Assembly (NCBI GenBank): GCA_035288045.1
Contig: DATEBA010000036.1
Coordinates: 1-16,897, forward strand
From: DATEBA01 sp035288045
GTDB taxonomy: Bacteria; Actinomycetota; UBA4738; HRBIN12
Reading direction: 5' to 3'
DNA length: 16,897 bases
Positions 15,370 to 16,897 of this stretch are shown piece after piece (positions within the stretch are counted from its first letter, which is position 1; every line of letters starts with the position of its first letter). A model generated the notes under the pieces. That model was not told the DNA's origin. It worked only from the letters and a program-made list of their open reading frames with translations, and searched no databases. Position numbers and translations under genes: made by a program.

Positions 15370-15975
15370 TCACGGCGTGAAGGACTTCTTGGGCGAGTAG
15401 CCGCTCACCTTCGAGTTCGCGTCGTCGGACTTCTGGGAGCGGACACGGAACGAGTACTTCGTGCCGGCCTGGACGTTCACCGGGTCCCCGCCCTCTCCGA
15501 AGATGTCGCTCACCGCCGCCACGTCGGTCTTCCAGGTGGTCCAGTCGCCGGTTCCCACCTTGTATTGCACGTCGAAGACGTTGCCGGTGTTGGACCCCGA
15601 TGTCGCCCAAGTAACCGTGAAGGAATCGCTGGGGGGGGCCGCCTCGGTGGAGGGCTTGACGCGGACGAGCCCATCCATGGCGTTCCCGTGCACCTCGCAG
15701 TAGTAGTGGAAGCTGCCGGCAGAGAAGGTCCGCGTGAAGGACGCGTTCGAGTTCGACGTCGCGCTCCCGGAGTAGAAGAGCTTCTTGTCCTGTCGGACGT
15801 TGTGCAGGTTCGAGTTGTTCGGCCACTCCCAGGTCACCTGCTCCCCGGGGGCGGCAAGAAGCGCGTTGTCGGGGTCGAAGAAGTTGTCGCCCAGGTTGAC
15901 CGTCGTGACGCCCGCCCACGCCGGGGCGGTCACGAGCAGGGCCAAGAAGATCGCCAGGGTCATTGAACGGCGCAT
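15370..15975 (-). CDS. Secreted cupredoxin with C-terminal fibronectin-III-like domain
   Basis: This 201-residue protein has a signal peptide (MRRSMTLAIFLALLVTAPAWA, likely cut after Ala21) and a plastocyanin-like domain at about 22-107. The four type 1 copper ligands can be placed at His58 (NLHNV), Cys93 and His96 (YYCEVHG), and Met100. From about 113 to the end, the sequence SFTVTWATSG, FDVQYKVGTGDWTTW and YSFRVRSQKSDD reads as a fibronectin type III fold. It probably acts outside the membrane as an electron carrier or copper-binding protein; partners are unknown. The ATG follows AAGGAGGGG closely, an excellent site. It is transcribed toward sdhB and away from the DUF1918 gene. The next-door complex II suggests a respiratory role, but that is only proximity. 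Confidence 0.87.
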   Translation of the reverse strand: MRRSMTLAIFLALLVTAPAWAGVTTVNLGDNFFDPDNALLAAPGEQVTWEWPNNSNLHNVRQDKKLFYSGSATSNSNASFTRTFSAGSFHYYCEVHGNAMDGLVRVKPSTEAAPPSDSFTVTWATSGSNTGNVFDVQYKVGTGDWTTWKTDVAAVSDIFGEGGDPVNVQAGTKYSFRVRSQKSDDANSKVSGYSPKKSFTP

Positions 15976-16002
15976 ATTCCCCTCCTTGCGGTACGTGCCA
16001 CG

Positions 16003-16031
16003 ACCCTATCCGATGTTCAGATTTCCGTGAA
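16003..16031 (-). promoter_or_regulatory. Candidate promoter of the cupredoxin gene
   Basis: On the minus strand TTCACG (16031-16026; 4 of 6 match to TTGACA), a 17-nt spacer and TAGGGT (16008-16003) form a plausible promoter. It would give a leader of about 20 nt that includes the strong ribosome binding site AAGGAGGGG. This is the best-spaced -35/-10 pair I found in the window. Confidence 0.45.
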
Positions 16032-16057
16032 GGGACCGGGGTCGACGGGTGGTCATC

Positions 16058-16072
16058 CTGCCCCTCGGGCAG
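16058..16072 (+). other. Short hairpin in the cupredoxin/DUF1918 divergent region
   Basis: CTGCCC-CTC-GGGCAG is a perfect 6-bp stem with a 3-nt loop, immediately followed by TAATACTT on the plus strand. The AT-rich run may be part of the DUF1918 promoter (about 35 nt before its ATG), with the palindrome as a possible operator. Evidence is only positional. Confidence 0.3.
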
Positions 16073-16112
16073 TAATACTTCAGTCACAAAGGGGAAGAGG
16101 CGAGGAGGAGCG

Positions 16113-16310
16113 ATGGCCGGCAAGGTAGGAGACCGGATCGTCGTGGAGTCCGAGACAGTGGGCACGCCCACCCGCGAGGGCGAGATCGTGGAGGTCATCG
16201 AAGGCACGGTGAGCGTTCGCTACCGCGTCAGGTGGCAGGACGGCCACGAGACCATCTTCACCCCGAGCGTGGGTAGCGCCCGCATACTGCCCTCCGGGAA
16301 GAGGCGCTAG
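16113..16310 (+). CDS. DUF1918 domain protein
   Basis: This 65-residue cytoplasmic protein matches the DUF1918 pattern: a start MAGKVGDRIVVESETVG, then REGEIVEVIEG, and RVRWQDGHETIFTPSVGSARI. The fold is expected to be a small SH3-like beta barrel, and the function of the family is not established. DUF1918 proteins are widespread in actinobacteria, which supports the taxonomic call. The ATG at 16113 has GAGGAGGAG 2-10 nt upstream; the open frame extends further up but without homology. It is a single-gene unit between the divergent cupredoxin and the convergent fumarase unit, followed by a strong hairpin. Confidence 0.9.
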   Translation: MAGKVGDRIVVESETVGTPTREGEIVEVIEGTVSVRYRVRWQDGHETIFTPSVGSARILPSGKRR

Positions 16311-16315
16311 CCCTC

Positions 16316-16335
16316 CGGGCCCCGACCGGGGCCCG
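16316..16335. terminator. Bidirectional terminator-like hairpin
   Basis: CGGGCCCC (16316-16323), loop GACC, GGGGCCCG (16328-16335): a perfect 8-bp GC stem lying between two convergent genes, 6 nt after the DUF1918 stop and 14 nt from the mini-protein stop. There is no T-run on either side, which is common for terminators in high-GC actinobacteria. Confidence 0.6.
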
Positions 16336-16348
16336 AGTCTGGGACCTG

Positions 16349-16519
16349 TCAGCAGCCGGGCTCGCCCGGGTGGCCGCAGCACTGGTGCACGGAGAAAGTC
16401 GCCCGAACGCGGTTGCGGAACGTGAGACCTAGCTTGGCGGGAAGGGGCGCCTCGTACTCCCGCCAGTTCGTGAAGAAGTTCCGCGCGTGCTCCGCGACGA
16501 GCCGGAGGAAGCGCCTCAA
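16349..16519 (-). CDS. 56-residue basic mini-protein with CCGHPGEPGC tail, coupled to fumarase
   Basis: This frame follows the fumarase stop directly. A TTG at 16519-16517 overlaps the TGA at 16518-16516 by two bases, and GGAGG sits 3 nt upstream of the TTG. The 56 residues are basic and aromatic in the first two thirds (RRFLRLVAEHARNFFTNWRE, then PLPAKLGLTFRNRVRATF) and end SVHQCCGHPGEPGC. An ATG at 16597 in the same frame exists, but the part it adds is simply fumarase sequence read in another frame. Small proteins with a similar Cys-Cys-Gly...Pro-Gly-Cys tail seem familiar to me from actinobacteria and related phyla, but I cannot name a characterised family. The three cysteines and His could bind a metal or an iron-sulfur cluster; this is inference. 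The gene is read from the same message as fumarase. Confidence 0.6.
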   Translation of the reverse strand: MRRFLRLVAEHARNFFTNWREYEAPLPAKLGLTFRNRVRATFSVHQCCGHPGEPGC

Positions 16520-16897
16520 GTTCCTCCGCCGTTGCCCTTGTCGCCGCTGTTCACGACGAAATGGAGGTCCTCCGGCAGGAGGCCGTTCCTCCGCCAAGGA
16601 GCGATCGTCTCGGCGTAGAAGTCGCGCCCGGCGCAGTCGTTCACGACCCAGACGGGGAAGTCCTCGAGCTCCATCGCGCGGACGGCCTCGGTGCCGAGCT
16701 CCTCGAAGGCGATGACCTTCTGCGAGCGCACCTGGAGGGCGGCGAGAGCACCTCCTCCGCCGAGCGCGGCCATGTAGACCGCGGTGTGCTTCTTCAGCTC
16801 CTCGCGGACGGCGGGCCCCCGGCCTCCCTTGCCGATGATGCCCTTGAGGCCGATCTCGAGCAGCCGCGGCGTGTAGCGATCCATCCGGCTCGCGGTG
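16516..16897 (-). CDS. Class I Fe-S fumarate hydratase, beta (C-terminal) region, 5' part beyond window
   Basis: Class I fumarase hydrates fumarate to malate with a 4Fe-4S cluster; the cluster cysteines are in the alpha part, not visible here. The visible 126 residues begin TASRMDRYTPRLLEIGLKGIIGKG, the family segment in which SxRMD lies in the active site. AALGGGGALAALQ and KVIAFEELGTEAVRAMELEDFPVWVV follow, ending in DCAGRDFYAE. A tail of about 30 residues (including PWRRNGLLPEDLHFVV and NSGDKGNGGGT) extends past the usual end of the beta region. L-tartrate dehydratase beta (TtdB) is the main alternative because the folds are the same, but the adjacent sdhCDAB favours fumarase. I cannot tell whether alpha and beta are one gene or two. 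The downstream mini-protein start overlaps its stop. Confidence 0.85.
   Translation of the reverse strand, partial: TASRMDRYTPRLLEIGLKGIIGKGGRGPAVREELKKHTAVYMAALGGGGALAALQVRSQKVIAFEELGTEAVRAMELEDFPVWVVNDCAGRDFYAETIAPWRRNGLLPEDLHFVVNSGDKGNGGGT

Noticed and set aside
16349..16597. Longer 82-residue version of the Cys-tailed frame from the ATG at 16597, or a frameshifted fumarase C-terminus
   Set aside because: The first 26 residues are Arg/Pro-rich and coincide with fumarase coding sequence in another frame. Fumarase homology is intact up to its own stop region, so no frameshift is needed. The shorter TTG start at 16519 explains the arrangement better.

Overview
The window is a high-GC, densely packed bacterial chromosome segment that reads as an actinobacterium (Actinomycetota), probably not a well-studied genus. 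The evidence is an F420-dependent NADP reductase (npdG type), a DUF1918 protein, a DUF5317 domain, an actinobacterial-style sdhCDAB operon, frequent GTG starts, and several starts without a Shine-Dalgarno site that have a TANNNT hexamer 6-8 nt upstream. I see no tRNA, rRNA, CRISPR array, insertion sequence or phage gene, so this looks like ordinary chromosome and not an island.

Layout. (1) 1-1662, minus strand: a membrane sensor histidine kinase whose C-terminus leaves the window. Just upstream, and overlapping its chosen start, is a 32-residue single-membrane-segment peptide with an excellent ribosome binding site. (2) 1663-1985: a gene-free divergent region with a strong inverted repeat. 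(3) 1986-3797, plus: a DUF5317 domain fused to a major facilitator transporter. (4) 3794-7890, minus: a co-directional set transcribed from right to left, namely the large subunit of a B12-dependent acyl-CoA (methylmalonyl-CoA type) mutase, then NADPH:F420 reductase, then a secreted Asp-box (sialidase-like fold) protein. The last of these ends in a CTAG that also supplies the transporter's stop. (5) 7969-11966, plus: nadC-nadA-nadB, the full path from aspartate to nicotinate mononucleotide, followed by a class I O-methyltransferase. (6) 12061-15366, plus: sdhC-sdhD-sdhA-sdhB, with 1- or 4-nt overlaps, encoding succinate dehydrogenase (complex II). (7) 15370-15975, minus: a secreted cupredoxin with a C-terminal fibronectin-III-like domain, divergent from a DUF1918 gene (16113-16310, plus). 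(8) 16349-16897, minus: the C-terminal part of a class I (Fe-S) fumarase beta region, entering from the right edge, with a 56-residue basic peptide ending CCGHPGEPGC coupled to its stop codon.

How the genes fit together. Succinate dehydrogenase and fumarase are consecutive TCA cycle steps. The mutase would feed the same route by making succinyl-CoA from methylmalonyl-CoA, and nadCAB supplies the NAD pool. The rest (kinase, transporter, Asp-box protein, cupredoxin) are envelope or signalling functions with no demonstrated link.

I found no clear new multi-gene system. The most interesting items are the two overlooked mini-proteins (before the kinase and after the fumarase), the DUF5317-transporter fusion, and the apparent leaderless starts.
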